Origin: Lachnospiraceae bacterium
GTDB taxonomy: Bacteria; Bacillota; Clostridia; Lachnospirales; Lachnospiraceae
DNA length: 64,000 bases
Assembly: GCA_029067205.1 (NCBI GenBank)
Contig: JAIEEY010000080.1
Span: forward strand, 1 to 64,000
Reading direction: 5' to 3'
The notes below the pieces were generated by a model. The model saw nothing but the letters and a program-made list of their open reading frames with translations. It was not told the DNA's origin and searched no databases. This document shows positions 1 through 8,734 of the stretch, piece after piece (within the stretch, counting starts at the first letter, position 1; every line of letters starts with the position of its first letter). Position numbers and translations under genes: made by a program.

Positions 1-61
1 GTCATTAATGAGGACTTCTGATGTTACTCCATCTGACATTTAGGGGACAGTATTATGTACT

Positions 62-79
62 ATTGTATCAAGATACAAT
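62..79. repeat. 18-bp perfect inverted repeat
   Basis: The sequence reads ATTGTATC-AA-GATACAAT, two perfect 8-base arms around two bases. Such a compact palindrome could be an operator for a dimeric regulator or a small hairpin. No gene was found in bases 1-220 on either strand, so its target, if any, lies outside the window or is unknown. Confidence 0.5.
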
Positions 80-220
80 GCTCCTGTTCAGCTTAACTTA
101 ATGACATTGGTTCAACCTTGCCGAACTGTAACACATCAAACCATACGACTATCGTCATGCCAGCAAATTTCGACATGCGGTATCTTCAAGCAGGCTCTCG
201 TACAGTCCTGGAGAAAGTTA

Positions 221-278
221 CGAAAAAACGAAAAAACAGATGGCCGGATCCGAAAGAACTTCTCGGAGCGGCCATCTG
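221..278 (-). terminator. Rho-independent terminator of the GH42 gene
   Basis: A perfect 10-base stem (237-246 with 269-278) has a second inner stem (249-253 with 263-267). On the minus strand it is followed at once by a run of six T. It sits 69 bases past the stop of the GH42 gene and fits only minus-strand transcription. Confidence 0.85.
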
Positions 279-346
279 AACACATATATTGAAAACCTGC
301 TTGCTTTACACCCATCTGTATATTTTTGAACAGTTCTGATAATCCA

Positions 347-2335
347 TTACCTATATTTATTTCCAACAAAGAGCTGCACTTCATAAGGCCGCAGCAATTC
401 TTCCTTCTCTCCCTCGAGAAGTGTGTACATGCCATGCAGATGATAAACCTGCTCGTCGTTTGTGTGGTTGATGACAAACAGCCATACCTTGTCGCCACTC
501 TCGCGCGTCATCATCTCCACGCCGTCCGCCGCCGTGCCGAGCGTCGCGACCTCACAGACACCGGTCATATAGATCATGATGTCCTCCATAAGCTCCTCGC
601 CCGGTTCCGTTCCCACATACCACGCAATACCGCTTCCATATTTGTTCTCAGTGATCGCCGGCGTCTGCCTGTAAAAGCCCTTTGAGTATTCCGCAATCTG
701 GCTTGCCCCATTAAGCTCTATGATATCACACCATTTTTCAACTTCATATTCCTTCTTGCCGTAAAGCACACCGCCCGTAGTCTCCAACAGACAGTCATAC
801 TCCGGCACCTCTATGCCGCACAATTCGCCAAGCCTTCCCGGAAGCTCCCTGTCTGTCATGCAGAGATTCGTTGCATCTTTTACCCCAGTGCGCATGGTCA
901 GTACCAGATGTCCGCCGTTTGCCACATAATCCATATAGTGCTGCTCCAGATCCGGTGTCATCAGATATTGGAGCGGCGCTATCACAAGCTTATACTTTGA
1001 CAAATCGTCCGTGTCCTGAACGAAATCCACGGGAATTTTCTTGTCATACAAAGCCTTATAATACTTCTGAAGCTGTTCAACATAGCGTAGCTGCGGGTGG
1101 TTTGGCTGGATATCCAACGCATAATTCTGCCGGAAATTATGGACAATGGCAACTTCAGGATTTGGCATCGTTCCCTCGAAATCATCCATATATTTTGCAA
1201 AGGTCTGTATCAGCTTCTTAGCCTCATTATAGATTCTGCCCGGTCTGCCGCTGTGTCCTAAGATTCCGTGCCAGTACTGTTCCGTACCCATCGCACACGT
1301 TCTCCACCGGAAAAAGACAATGGCATCAGCGCCATGTGCCACCGACTGCATTGCCCACGCCGACATCTGTCCCGGTTCCAGCGCCCTGCCCATGATTTCC
1401 CAGCCTGCCATACCCGACTGCTGCTCCATCACCCAGAACGGCTTTTTCTTGTAGCCGCGTATCACATCATGACAGGCGGCAAGCTCATTGTCCGGCTGGT
1501 GCGGCTGTTTCTGCCAGTGTCCCGCCGGATATATATCGTTGGACACAAAATCCATCAATCCAGCCAGGTCATAATAGTCAACTTTGTTGTCAAAGCACAT
1601 AAAATTGTGTGTGATAAAGTGATTCGGACAGTATTTCCTGATAATCTCCGCCTGCCAGTCCGCAAAATTTACAATCAGATCCGAGCAGTAGCATTTCCAG
1701 TCAAGCATCGCCGAAGGATTCTCGCCAACCGCCGTGATCAGCGGCGTTCCAACTTGCTCAAAACGGTTGTACCCCTGGCTCCAGAATGCAGTTCCCCAGG
1801 CGTCATTTAATGCTTCGATCGTGCCATATTTTCTGCCCAGCCATTTCTGAAACAGTCGCCTGCAGGAGTTGCACATACACAAGTCGCCATGGGAATTTCC
1901 AAGTTCATTGTCGATCTGCCACCCGATCACGCCAGGATTTTTTGCAAACCTTTTAGAAAAAGCTGTCACAAATCTTCTGATATGCACGCGATAGTTCGGA
2001 TTGGACTGGCAGTCGTGATGCCGCCCGCCAAAGTGCCTGCGCCTGCCCTGTCTGTCAATCGGCTGTATCTCAGGATTCTTCTCAATGATCCACGCCGGAG
2101 GTGCCGCGGTGGGTGTGCCGAGTATCGACTTGATCCCATAGCTGTCAAGGAGCGCCACCGCTTCTTCGAGCCACTCAAAATGAAACTCTCCCTCCACAGG
2201 CTCCATTTTAAACCACGAAAATTCCGCCATGCGAACAACCTGTACACCCATTTCTTTCATCAGTTTTGCATCCGTCTCCCAGCGCTCCCGCGGCCAGTGT
2301 TCTGGATAATAGTCCACACCAAAATGTATTCCCAT
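347..2335 (-). CDS. GH42 beta-galactosidase
   Basis: A cytoplasmic glycoside hydrolase family 42 beta-galactosidase of about 662 residues, full length for the family, with no signal peptide. It hydrolyses terminal beta-galactosyl residues from imported oligosaccharides. Visible landmarks are the N-terminal GVDYYPEHW motif, the acid/base Glu in IDNELG (E144), the nucleophile Glu in WVMEQQSG (E304) and the zinc-cluster cysteines (C109, then DLCMCNSC). The start chosen is the ATG at 2333-2335: GGAGG lies 8 bases upstream, and the upstream in-frame GTG overlaps that site. It is monocistronic, with its own regulated promoter and terminator. The presence of GH2 and GH35 enzymes nearby suggests each handles a different linkage or chain; this is inference. 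Confidence 0.95.
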   Translation of the reverse strand: MGIHFGVDYYPEHWPRERWETDAKLMKEMGVQVVRMAEFSWFKMEPVEGEFHFEWLEEAVALLDSYGIKSILGTPTAAPPAWIIEKNPEIQPIDRQGRRRHFGGRHHDCQSNPNYRVHIRRFVTAFSKRFAKNPGVIGWQIDNELGNSHGDLCMCNSCRRLFQKWLGRKYGTIEALNDAWGTAFWSQGYNRFEQVGTPLITAVGENPSAMLDWKCYCSDLIVNFADWQAEIIRKYCPNHFITHNFMCFDNKVDYYDLAGLMDFVSNDIYPAGHWQKQPHQPDNELAACHDVIRGYKKKPFWVMEQQSGMAGWEIMGRALEPGQMSAWAMQSVAHGADAIVFFRWRTCAMGTEQYWHGILGHSGRPGRIYNEAKKLIQTFAKYMDDFEGTMPNPEVAIVHNFRQNYALDIQPNHPQLRYVEQLQKYYKALYDKKIPVDFVQDTDDLSKYKLVIAPLQYLMTPDLEQHYMDYVANGGHLVLTMRTGVKDATNLCMTDRELPGRLGELCGIEVPEYDCLLETTGGVLYGKKEYEVEKWCDIIELNGASQIAEYSKGFYRQTPAITENKYGSGIAWYVGTEPGEELMEDIMIYMTGVCEVATLGTAADGVEMMTRESGDKVWLFVINHTNDEQVYHLHGMYTLLEGEKEELLRPYEVQLFVGNKYR

Positions 2336-2389
2336 ACCTAATACCTCCACACCTATTCATCTCATTCTGTCATCCAGACTGCTGCCTCC

Positions 2390-2431
2390 ATTATAAGGAA
2401 CAGTTCCTTACAGGCATTAAAGAACCGATTC
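2390..2431 (-). promoter_or_regulatory. GH42 promoter with palindromic operator and LacI-type box
   Basis: On the minus strand a TATAAT -10 (2390-2395) has no good -35, as expected for an activated or tightly controlled promoter. A perfect 8-1-8 palindrome, TAAGGAACAGTTCCTTA (2394-2410), overlaps the -10 and spacer. Just upstream, GAACCGATTC (2422-2431) resembles the boxes before the ABC importer and lacI genes. Two different regulators may meet here; this is inference. Confidence 0.5.
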
Positions 2432-2465
2432 TAATCCATGCAAAATCACTTTATGATGAATACGC

Positions 2466-2777
2466 CTATGTTGGATAACCGAACCCAAATAATTTAATAA
2501 ATTCATTCCACCCTATAATGCCAATTCCCGCCGCAAAAAATCCGGCAAATGCCAGAAACGGCAGCCACACGAATGCTCTCTTTTGGTAATAGCCCTTTTT
2601 ACACAGCGAGATTGTCACAGGCAGAATTGCAAGAAGCCATAGCAGAAGCTCTAACACTCCGAAAAGTGCATAAATATCAGCTTCATCCCCCAGTTCATAT
2701 GCATATCCCTTACCATGCCCAGTGAAATCCATGTATATGCAGCCAATCCAAAGCGGTGAAGAAAGACTTACAAGCAT
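2466..2777 (-). CDS. Small membrane protein, probably 5'-frameshifted
   Basis: A 103-residue hydrophobic protein with about three membrane segments. I do not recognise the family. The first ATG falls inside a hydrophobic stretch. The open frame continues upstream as KYEKDKNRYFVIWF with no ATG, GTG or TTG. An ATG at 2812-2814 is one base out of frame, in front of an A5 run; one extra A would give a start MKKDKNRYFVIWF and a complete first membrane helix. The gene may therefore be frameshifted, or the A run may slip. It follows mtnN by 45 bases on the same strand. Confidence 0.6.
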   Translation of the reverse strand: MLVSLSSPLWIGCIYMDFTGHGKGYAYELGDEADIYALFGVLELLLWLLAILPVTISLCKKGYYQKRAFVWLPFLAFAGFFAAGIGIIGWNEFIKLFGFGYPT

Positions 2778-2822
2778 AAACCATATTACGAAATAACGGT
2801 TTTTATCTTTTTCATACTTTTA

Positions 2823-3521
2823 TTACAATCTCACAACCAGATTCTCTACAAGCTTCGCACAGTGCGCTGCGGCTGCGCGCTCAAACTCCGGATAATCCAT
2901 ATGTGCGCTTCCGTCCGCCTTGTCCGAGATCGCGCGGAGCACCACATAAGGAATTTTGTTCAAAAAGGCCGCGTGCGCGATCGCAGCGCCCTCCATTTCT
3001 GCGCAGGAGCCGTCAAACTGCCTGATCAGCCTGTCCTTTACCACGCCGTCTGATATAAACTGGTCCCCGCTGACCACACGCCCCTCGTAAACCCCAATCT
3101 CTGGATTTACTTCCCTGCAGACTGCAATCGCCTCCTCGGCAAGCTTTCTGTCCGCCTTGAAAAACGAGGTCTCCATCTGCGGAATGATACCCGGCTCATA
3201 GCCAAGTGCACTGACATCCATGTCATGTTCACAAGCATCTGTGGAAACGACAATGTCTCCGATATTGATCTCTGCGCGCAGTGAACCGGCAACACCTGTA
3301 TTGATCACCGCATCCACGCCAAACACATCTGCCAGAATCTGTACACAGATGCCAGCATTAACCTTTCCGATACCGCACTGTACGATGACTGCATCCTTTC
3401 CGTTCAAGATGCCCTCATGGAATTTCATGCCGGCTTTTTCGACGACATTCTTCACCTCCATTTTTGACTTTAACTCTGCAACCTCAAGCTCCATTGCCCC
3501 GATAATACCTACTTTGTTCAT
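2823..3521 (-). CDS. mtnN: 5'-methylthioadenosine/S-adenosylhomocysteine nucleosidase
   Basis: A 232-residue MTA/SAH nucleosidase, the usual length. It cleaves the glycosidic bond of methylthioadenosine and S-adenosylhomocysteine, recycling by-products of methylation, polyamine synthesis and AI-2 synthesis. Visible landmarks are GIIGAMELE at the N-terminus (catalytic Glu), NTGVAGSL, SGDQFIS, the ribose-binding EMEGAAIAHAAF and the catalytic Asp in AISDKAD. The start ATG is preceded by an AGGAAA-type site. The gene is cytosolic. Its leader contains a composite hairpin (3551-3605). Confidence 0.95.
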   Translation of the reverse strand: MNKVGIIGAMELEVAELKSKMEVKNVVEKAGMKFHEGILNGKDAVIVQCGIGKVNAGICVQILADVFGVDAVINTGVAGSLRAEINIGDIVVSTDACEHDMDVSALGYEPGIIPQMETSFFKADRKLAEEAIAVCREVNPEIGVYEGRVVSGDQFISDGVVKDRLIRQFDGSCAEMEGAAIAHAAFLNKIPYVVLRAISDKADGSAHMDYPEFERAAAAHCAKLVENLVVRL

Positions 3522-3550
3522 TTGTTTTATTTTCCTTTCTAAAATATTCT

Positions 3551-3605
3551 TTTATCCAAACACATTTAGGAACTGCTGTTTTCCGTTTTTCTCTTCCTGG
3601 ATAAA
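3551..3605 (-). other. Composite hairpin upstream of mtnN
   Basis: TTTATCCA (3551-3558) pairs with TGGATAAA (3598-3605), and inside this AGGAA (3568-3572) pairs with TTCCT (3594-3598). It lies in the 144-base gap between the Dam-type gene and mtnN. There is no U-run, so it is more likely a leader structure or operator than a terminator. It matches no riboswitch I recognise. Confidence 0.35.
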
Positions 3606-3665
3606 ATAATGTCATACTGACCATACATTTTCTGCACTTCATTTTCCAATATATGGGTTCTTACA

Positions 3666-4517
3666 TCAGTAATTTGTTATCAAAATTTCCTGTGTTAAAT
3701 TATTGCCGTTTCTTGTATGATAATTACAATTGTCATAGTTAAAATTTATTTTATGCATATGATATTTCCTGGATTTTCGCCAACTCAAAAGGATATCATT
3801 CTTTTCACCTTTGTGGTGTGACACATTGGATAAAGCAAATCTGATTCCCTTTTCTGATAACATGTCAAGAATTTCATACAGGTCTTTCTCATCCTGTTCG
3901 CCCCACCCTTTAAAACCTCTTTTCCCATCATTGTAACTGCCACATGTAAGCAGATATGGCGGATCTGCATACAGAAAATCCCCTGTTTTCATTAAACTAT
4001 AATCGAACTCCCTAAAATCACACGACATATATCGAATCTGTTCTATGCTCCCTTGAAGTTTTATCAAATTCTCCCGCATCACGTCATTAAAAGAACTTCT
4101 GGCTTTTCCGAAAGGATTGTTATATTCATGAGCTGTATTGAACCGAAACTGATAGTTAAAACTAAAGCACATTAGTACATATAAATCTATCGGATTTTTG
4201 GTCCTGTTATAGTATTCTCTAAAGCGTTCGTATGCTTCTTTATTTTCCTTGGTCAGTTTCCATTCGTTGATCGTCCGGTCAATCTGTTTAATCGCCTGCG
4301 CTATTCCCAACTGTTGAAATTCCTTATAGATATCTATCACAAAGAAATTGATGTCATTTGCAATGTGTTCCCGTGCCTTTGTATTAAAAGTAACATCACA
4401 GCCACCGCAAAAAATGTCTACCATCAAGTCTACATTCCGTGGAAACCATTTCTGTATCTGCCCCATGATACGATACTTATTTCCTATATAATTCATTGGT
4501 GCCTTTATGTACTGCAT
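3666..4517 (-). CDS. D12-class DNA adenine N6-methyltransferase (Dam-like)
   Basis: A 283-residue DNA methyltransferase that transfers a methyl group from SAM to adenine N6. It has the class order: N-terminal APMNYIGNK SAM-binding motif, DIFCGG (residues 34-39) and the catalytic DPPY (185-188). GGAGG precedes the ATG. No restriction endonuclease gene is adjacent, so it looks like an orphan methylase. Upstream, 27 bases away, is a TPR-like gene and then an esterase, all on one strand and probably one transcript. The recognition sequence cannot be read from the protein. A role in regulation, phage defence or a remnant restriction system is possible. Confidence 0.88.
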   Translation of the reverse strand: MQYIKAPMNYIGNKYRIMGQIQKWFPRNVDLMVDIFCGGCDVTFNTKAREHIANDINFFVIDIYKEFQQLGIAQAIKQIDRTINEWKLTKENKEAYERFREYYNRTKNPIDLYVLMCFSFNYQFRFNTAHEYNNPFGKARSSFNDVMRENLIKLQGSIEQIRYMSCDFREFDYSLMKTGDFLYADPPYLLTCGSYNDGKRGFKGWGEQDEKDLYEILDMLSEKGIRFALSNVSHHKGEKNDILLSWRKSRKYHMHKINFNYDNCNYHTRNGNNLTQEILITNY

Positions 4518-4544
4518 GCGTTCCTCCTGAGAAAGCTGTTCTTT

Positions 4545-5255
4545 TCAAAATGGCAGCTCATCATCTTCCCACATAGACTCGTCCTCATCATCACCGCCCA
4601 GCCAAAAATCTTTCAGAATTTTTTCATATGCCTTAATTGCCTCATCAATACGCTTCTTCTCCTTTTTCTTTCCCGCTACTTGATAATAAGTCGACGCCGC
4701 TGTAAATAAAATAGCATTTTCCTCTGTACATTCTGTATCCCTGCTGATATGCTGTTTAATCAGTATCTCAGCTGTTTTCATATCATGCCGAGCAAGGCCC
4801 GCATACACGCTTGCTGTAACCGCTAATATGTTATCCGGCTCGTCATCCAGCCATTGCCTGCAAAATGTTGCTGCCTCGTCATTTCTCTTAAGGGCGCCTA
4901 AGACAGAAACCTTTCTGAATCTTATGTCTGATGGCGAGTCATCCTCCCAGCAAAACATCTCCAAAAGCGCATCGCACACTTCCAGCAGCTGCTCATATTC
5001 ATGATTCATATCAAGCTTGTCCAGATAATCATCCACCCAGTCCTGCACCTCATATTCAAAATCAGTGATATCATCCACTTTATACAATTCTAATTTTCCA
5101 TTTGGCTGTTCATGTTTCATATCATCGACAAGCTCCTTAAAAAGCTCATATGCGTGATTCCAGCATTCCTGGTCTTTTTCCATACCTATCATAGTATTAA
5201 AACATTTCAATGTCAGTTGATCAAATCGTTTCCATTTCTTATTATTCATTTGCAT
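4545..5255 (-). CDS. TPR-like helical protein of unknown function
   Basis: About 236 residues, acidic, apparently all alpha-helical. Repeated helix pairs resemble tetratricopeptide repeats (roughly residues 65-210), for example DEAATFCRQWLDDEPDNILA and a final helix IDEAIKAYEKIL. The C-terminal tail is very acidic. I do not recognise a named family. The likely start is the ATG at 5255, with AGGA six bases upstream; an ATG at 5276 is also possible. It sits 27 bases before the Dam-like gene and 29 bases after the esterase gene. Its operon position suggests a partner role, but nothing in the sequence fixes a function. Confidence 0.75.
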   Translation of the reverse strand: MQMNNKKWKRFDQLTLKCFNTMIGMEKDQECWNHAYELFKELVDDMKHEQPNGKLELYKVDDITDFEYEVQDWVDDYLDKLDMNHEYEQLLEVCDALLEMFCWEDDSPSDIRFRKVSVLGALKRNDEAATFCRQWLDDEPDNILAVTASVYAGLARHDMKTAEILIKQHISRDTECTEENAILFTAASTYYQVAGKKKEKKRIDEAIKAYEKILKDFWLGGDDEDESMWEDDELPF

Positions 5256-5284
5256 TACCATTCCTAGTTTACACATAATTCATA

Positions 5285-6178
5285 TCATCCAAGTATCCTG
5301 TCAAAAAATCTGCACTCATCATCATTACAAATCTTTGCTTCTTCTAATCGCTGATTCAAATGGAATACATGCCCCATATACTCATCCCCGACATTTCCGT
5401 ATAACTTATACTCGCAGATAATCCCTTTTTCCTTCAATAGTTCATACATCGGCTTCGCCTGGTTCTTAAGGAAGTCATATTCGGAAGTCATGACATATGT
5501 CGGCGGAAAATCAGCATTGATATACTTTATGACATTTATGCGCTCCATCGTCATATCCTTATCCTCGGATAATGCCTTGTCTATATATGCCAGAAACGGT
5601 TCATCTGCTCCGCCTCCCATACGTTCTTTCATATCATAACAACCGCAGTTGAATGCCACAGCCTTTACAGTGATCTTATCAAATGGTATCTGCATCGAAA
5701 ACAGCTTCCGATACGTACTGTTGCTCAACAGCGTCAAATACTGGCTTGCCAGTTGTGCACCCGCGGAATCACCAGTGACGCAGATCTTGTCAAGGTCAAT
5801 ATTGTATGCCCCAGCATTTTCCGACACCCATGTAAATGCCGTATTGACATCTTCCAAAGCCGCTGGAAACGGATTCTCCGGTGACAAACGATAAGAAAAA
5901 TTGACAACCGTAAATCCTCTCTGTGCCAGATCCATACAGTAATGCTGGTATACATCCTTGTCTCCATAAGTCCATCCGCCGCCATGGATATCAATGATCG
6001 TCTTCTGCGGTGATGTGACATCTTTTTTATGGTATATGTCAAGAAGGTTGTACTTACCATACTTTCCATATGTGATATCATCATATCGTTTGATGTTGTC
6101 CGGCGTAGTCAATCCTGCATCCCTTTTCTGATCAGTTGCGCCAAAATCTCTTCTCAGTTTTTCTGCATCAAATTCCAT
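5285..6178 (-). CDS. Alpha/beta-hydrolase fold esterase
   Basis: A 297-residue cytosolic esterase/lipase of the hormone-sensitive-lipase or BD-FAE type. It shows the oxyanion motif HGGGW (residues 65-69), the nucleophile elbow GDSAG (Ser138), an acidic residue region near TSEYDF and a C-terminal His in MGHVFHLN. The start is the ATG at 6178, since GGAAGGG lies upstream of it and overlaps the upstream ATG at 6202. It is the first gene of an apparent operon with the TPR-like and Dam-like genes. The substrate is unknown; acetylated or feruloylated plant sugars would suit the glycosidase context, but that is inference. Confidence 0.88.
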   Translation of the reverse strand: MEFDAEKLRRDFGATDQKRDAGLTTPDNIKRYDDITYGKYGKYNLLDIYHKKDVTSPQKTIIDIHGGGWTYGDKDVYQHYCMDLAQRGFTVVNFSYRLSPENPFPAALEDVNTAFTWVSENAGAYNIDLDKICVTGDSAGAQLASQYLTLLSNSTYRKLFSMQIPFDKITVKAVAFNCGCYDMKERMGGGADEPFLAYIDKALSEDKDMTMERINVIKYINADFPPTYVMTSEYDFLKNQAKPMYELLKEKGIICEYKLYGNVGDEYMGHVFHLNQRLEEAKICNDDECRFFDRILG

Positions 6179-6283
6179 TTTATTCCCTTCCTTTCCTTTC
6201 ATTTATATTCTTATCATAACACAAAAAACTATCGCGGTAAATTTATTTCAATAACAGAATGGGACCAAGAACTTACCAGCCAC

Positions 6284-6321
6284 ATGAACAGATAGCTCCA
6301 ATGCTTTTATATCTGTTCATG
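6284..6321. repeat. 12-bp inverted repeat between esterase and HAD genes
   Basis: CATGAACAGATA (6284-6295) and TATCTGTTCATG (6310-6321) are perfect arms around a 14-base loop. Neither side has a T-run, so it is not a classic terminator. It lies six bases past the HAD stop, so it may stabilise or process that mRNA. Confidence 0.45.
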
Positions 6322-6326
6322 GGACT

Positions 6327-6995
6327 CTAAATTCTATTTAAAAGATCCATCGGATTATCAATTTGTTCGAAGTCTGCTTTTCTGCCACATGGCTGGGTAG
6401 TCCCTTCCCGAAGATACCAGACTGCCTGAACAGCGTCCATTCCGAGTTCTCTTGCTGCTTCCAATTCATGACTGCCTCCATCTCCGACGTATAAGCACTC
6501 GTGCGCTTCGACACCCAGCTGATTCATGCATCTTTTATAGATCTCCGCATCAGGTTTCTGTATCCCCTGTTCATATGACAGGCATACTGCATCAAAATAT
6601 GGAAACAATACACTTTTCCTGATTACCTGTGTTTCTTCCGAAAAGCAGTTGCTGATCAGCCCCACTTTCAATCTCTTTTCCTTTAAACTGCGCAGCAGCA
6701 GAATAATATCTGTGTGCAAATGTTGGAAGCATTCTTCCTTTATCTGAATACGCTTTTGGACAATCTTCTGAAATAATTCTTCCGAGTAACATTCATTTTC
6801 CCGCAAAATGGCTTCGATCACTTCCTCCAGCGTCAATTTCCCTATCGTTCTGTCCTGTTCCGTCGAATCCCACAGCTCCCGGAATTTACTTTCTGGTATT
6901 CCTGCATCAGCCGCTATTTGTTTTCCAAAGTACAGCGGGCTTTGATAATGTGTGATGAGCGTTTCGTACATATCAAAAACAACTGCTTTTATCAT
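6327..6995 (-). CDS. HAD-superfamily hydrolase, haloacid-dehalogenase-like
   Basis: A 222-residue phosphatase-type HAD enzyme. Motif I is FDMYETL: Asp8 is the nucleophile, and the usual second Asp is replaced by Tyr, as in the type II haloacid dehalogenase-like branch. Motif II is LISNCF, motif III is the Lys in GIQKPDAEIY, and motif IV is VGDGGSHELEAA. The alpha-helical cap lies between motifs I and II (subclass I). The start is the ATG at 6995 with GGAGGAG eight bases upstream; an earlier in-frame start overlaps that site. The substrate is not predictable. It follows a methyltransferase gene on the same strand by 54 bases. Confidence 0.9.
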   Translation of the reverse strand: MIKAVVFDMYETLITHYQSPLYFGKQIAADAGIPESKFRELWDSTEQDRTIGKLTLEEVIEAILRENECYSEELFQKIVQKRIQIKEECFQHLHTDIILLLRSLKEKRLKVGLISNCFSEETQVIRKSVLFPYFDAVCLSYEQGIQKPDAEIYKRCMNQLGVEAHECLYVGDGGSHELEAARELGMDAVQAVWYLREGTTQPCGRKADFEQIDNPMDLLNRI

Positions 6996-7049
6996 TGACT
7001 TGTCTCCTCCGATTCCAAATTTTTCCACAATACCTATGAGTAATCCTTC

Positions 7050-7667
7050 CTAAATCTTTTGCGCAACAATTTTATTCGATGCATGTAAATGTTTGGGGAC
7101 TCCGGGGTGTTCATCTTCAAATATGTATGACTTAAATTGCAAGATTTCCCAATCGCCGTAAAGTTCCCTGATCTCTTCATCCTTAGCCAGACCAATCGCA
7201 AACGGCGCGATATCCTCTGATGCTGGTACAGTGTCCGTAAAGATCTGCATGATATGTATTCCACCTGTGTTGGTATGCACTTTTGCTCTGTTTATAAAAT
7301 CTTTCCAATCCCTTCTTGGCACAAAATGCAAGGTTCCAAAAGACATGACCAGATCGTATTTTTGTTCGAACTGATACGTTGTCAGATCGGCTGTGAAAGC
7401 ATTCAATTGTATCCCTTCTATTTTGCATCTTTTCTGCAGTTTTGCGATTCCATGCTCTGACAGGTCAAAAGCATCTACATTGCGATATCCCTGTTTTGCC
7501 AAATACAACACATTTTGACCCTCACCGCATCCTGCTTCGATTATGTGCGCCTGCTTACTGAGTAAATACTCAAATTCCCTGATCGTTTTGTTTGGTTCCA
7601 CGGAAAACGCAACAGCACTCTCATCCTGATAGGCCAATTCCCAAAAGGGTGTCAAATTGTTATCCAT
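7050..7667 (-). CDS. Class I SAM-dependent methyltransferase (TehB-like)
   Basis: About 205 residues. Motif I is IIEAGCGEGQNVLYLA, followed by an acidic motif II region (VDAFDLSEHG) and FEQKYDLVMSFGTLHFVP as motif IV, as in TehB/Tam-type small-molecule methyltransferases. The start is the ATG at 7667 with GGGGAGG nine bases upstream. The substrate is unknown; tellurite or thiol methylation is only a family-level guess. It is probably cotranscribed with the HAD gene below it. Confidence 0.88.
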   Translation of the reverse strand: MDNNLTPFWELAYQDESAVAFSVEPNKTIREFEYLLSKQAHIIEAGCGEGQNVLYLAKQGYRNVDAFDLSEHGIAKLQKRCKIEGIQLNAFTADLTTYQFEQKYDLVMSFGTLHFVPRRDWKDFINRAKVHTNTGGIHIMQIFTDTVPASEDIAPFAIGLAKDEEIRELYGDWEILQFKSYIFEDEHPGVPKHLHASNKIVAQKI

Positions 7668-7890
7668 ATAACAGTCCTCCCCAATCATGTAAAAATTTTA
7701 TTAACATTACATTTTGCCGTATTATACCCAAATTACTTGTGCAATCACGGTAAAGGAATGCCCATTCGGGCAAGTATAATGTCTGGCGTCATTATACCAT
7801 ATTTTTGAATATAGTCAATTTCCTATAGAACACTGTTTTACTGTGAAAAATGATTGTAAACGATCAGAAAGAATGAATCACATTATTTAA

Positions 7891-7919
7891 TAGACTTGTG
7901 CGTTTGCTTGTGGTAAAAT
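7891..7919 (+). promoter_or_regulatory. Putative promoter of the membrane protein/macrodomain operon
   Basis: TAGACT, a 17-base spacer and TAAAAT lie 50 bases before the ATG at 7970. The spacing is ideal, the -35 moderate. The 7668-7890 stretch upstream is the divergent intergenic region and contains no gene I can support. Confidence 0.35.
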
Positions 7920-7969
7920 ATTTGCATTGGACAATTTTGCAAAATATCATTAATAAGGAGAAAATTGAT

Positions 7970-8719
7970 ATGACACAGGGATTTTTGGAACAAGAGTCGA
8001 TCAATGCAAACAAACGAAAACGAAAATTATTTTTATCTTTGTTTTTATTCTTTATCTGTATGATTGGATTTCTGTATTTTGCGACAAGGGACTCCATAGA
8101 TTTAAACAATCCAAGGGATCATCAATTGGTTGTCCTGTTTTGCATTATCATAGGACTCATGCTGTTTTGCACGACAGCCGGGCTGCTGCTGTCAATTCTT
8201 CCGGCGAAAAATGGCAAAAACCTGCTCCTTCCATTTGAGGAAAATACCAAAGAGGCAGTGGCTGCCCTGATCGATCAGGAAGTCGCAGAAGGAAAGATTG
8301 TGTATGAAGGCTATATGAATCATAATACAATCAAGCCGTATCCTGAACGGATTATCCTACTCCCAACCCATTTACTGCTGATTGGCGAAATGGGCAGAGT
8401 GACGGCAATTCCATGTGATAAGATTCTCTGGCTCTGTGCCCAGACTGGTTATAAAGGCGGTCCCTTTTATGTACGCATTCTTGTATTCACCGAAAAGAAT
8501 ATCTTTGATTTTGACGGAAATGACATTGAACATACAAAAGAAATCGCCAATGATCTCTATCAATACATACCAAATGTTTTCCATAAATATGATCCTCAGG
8601 AACTTTCTTACTCACTTGAAAAACTCTTTCGTGAAAATCATGATGGATTTATGGAATATTATAAGGAAGCAAAAGAAAACATGCAGAACACAACAAACAG
8701 GAATCCTATTGAAAAGTAA
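7970..8719 (+). CDS. Two-helix membrane protein with cytosolic domain, unknown
   Basis: About 249 residues. Two hydrophobic segments (near residues 18-38 and 54-77) follow a basic KRKRK stretch. They are followed by a soluble beta-rich domain of some 150 residues that looks PH-like or YcxB-like in layout, without a motif I can name. The start is the ATG at 7970, with AAGGAG nine bases upstream, rather than the earlier in-frame ATG at 7898. The macrodomain gene begins 15 bases after its stop, so the two are very likely cotranscribed. Confidence 0.8.
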   Translation: MTQGFLEQESINANKRKRKLFLSLFLFFICMIGFLYFATRDSIDLNNPRDHQLVVLFCIIIGLMLFCTTAGLLLSILPAKNGKNLLLPFEENTKEAVAALIDQEVAEGKIVYEGYMNHNTIKPYPERIILLPTHLLLIGEMGRVTAIPCDKILWLCAQTGYKGGPFYVRILVFTEKNIFDFDGNDIEHTKEIANDLYQYIPNVFHKYDPQELSYSLEKLFRENHDGFMEYYKEAKENMQNTTNRNPIEK

Positions 8720-8734
8720 GAAAGGTATTGCAAA

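Noticed and set aside
2336-2350. Upstream in-frame GTG start for the GH42 gene
   Set aside because: It overlaps the GGAGG ribosome site that serves the ATG at 2335, and the extra residues are not part of the family N-terminus.
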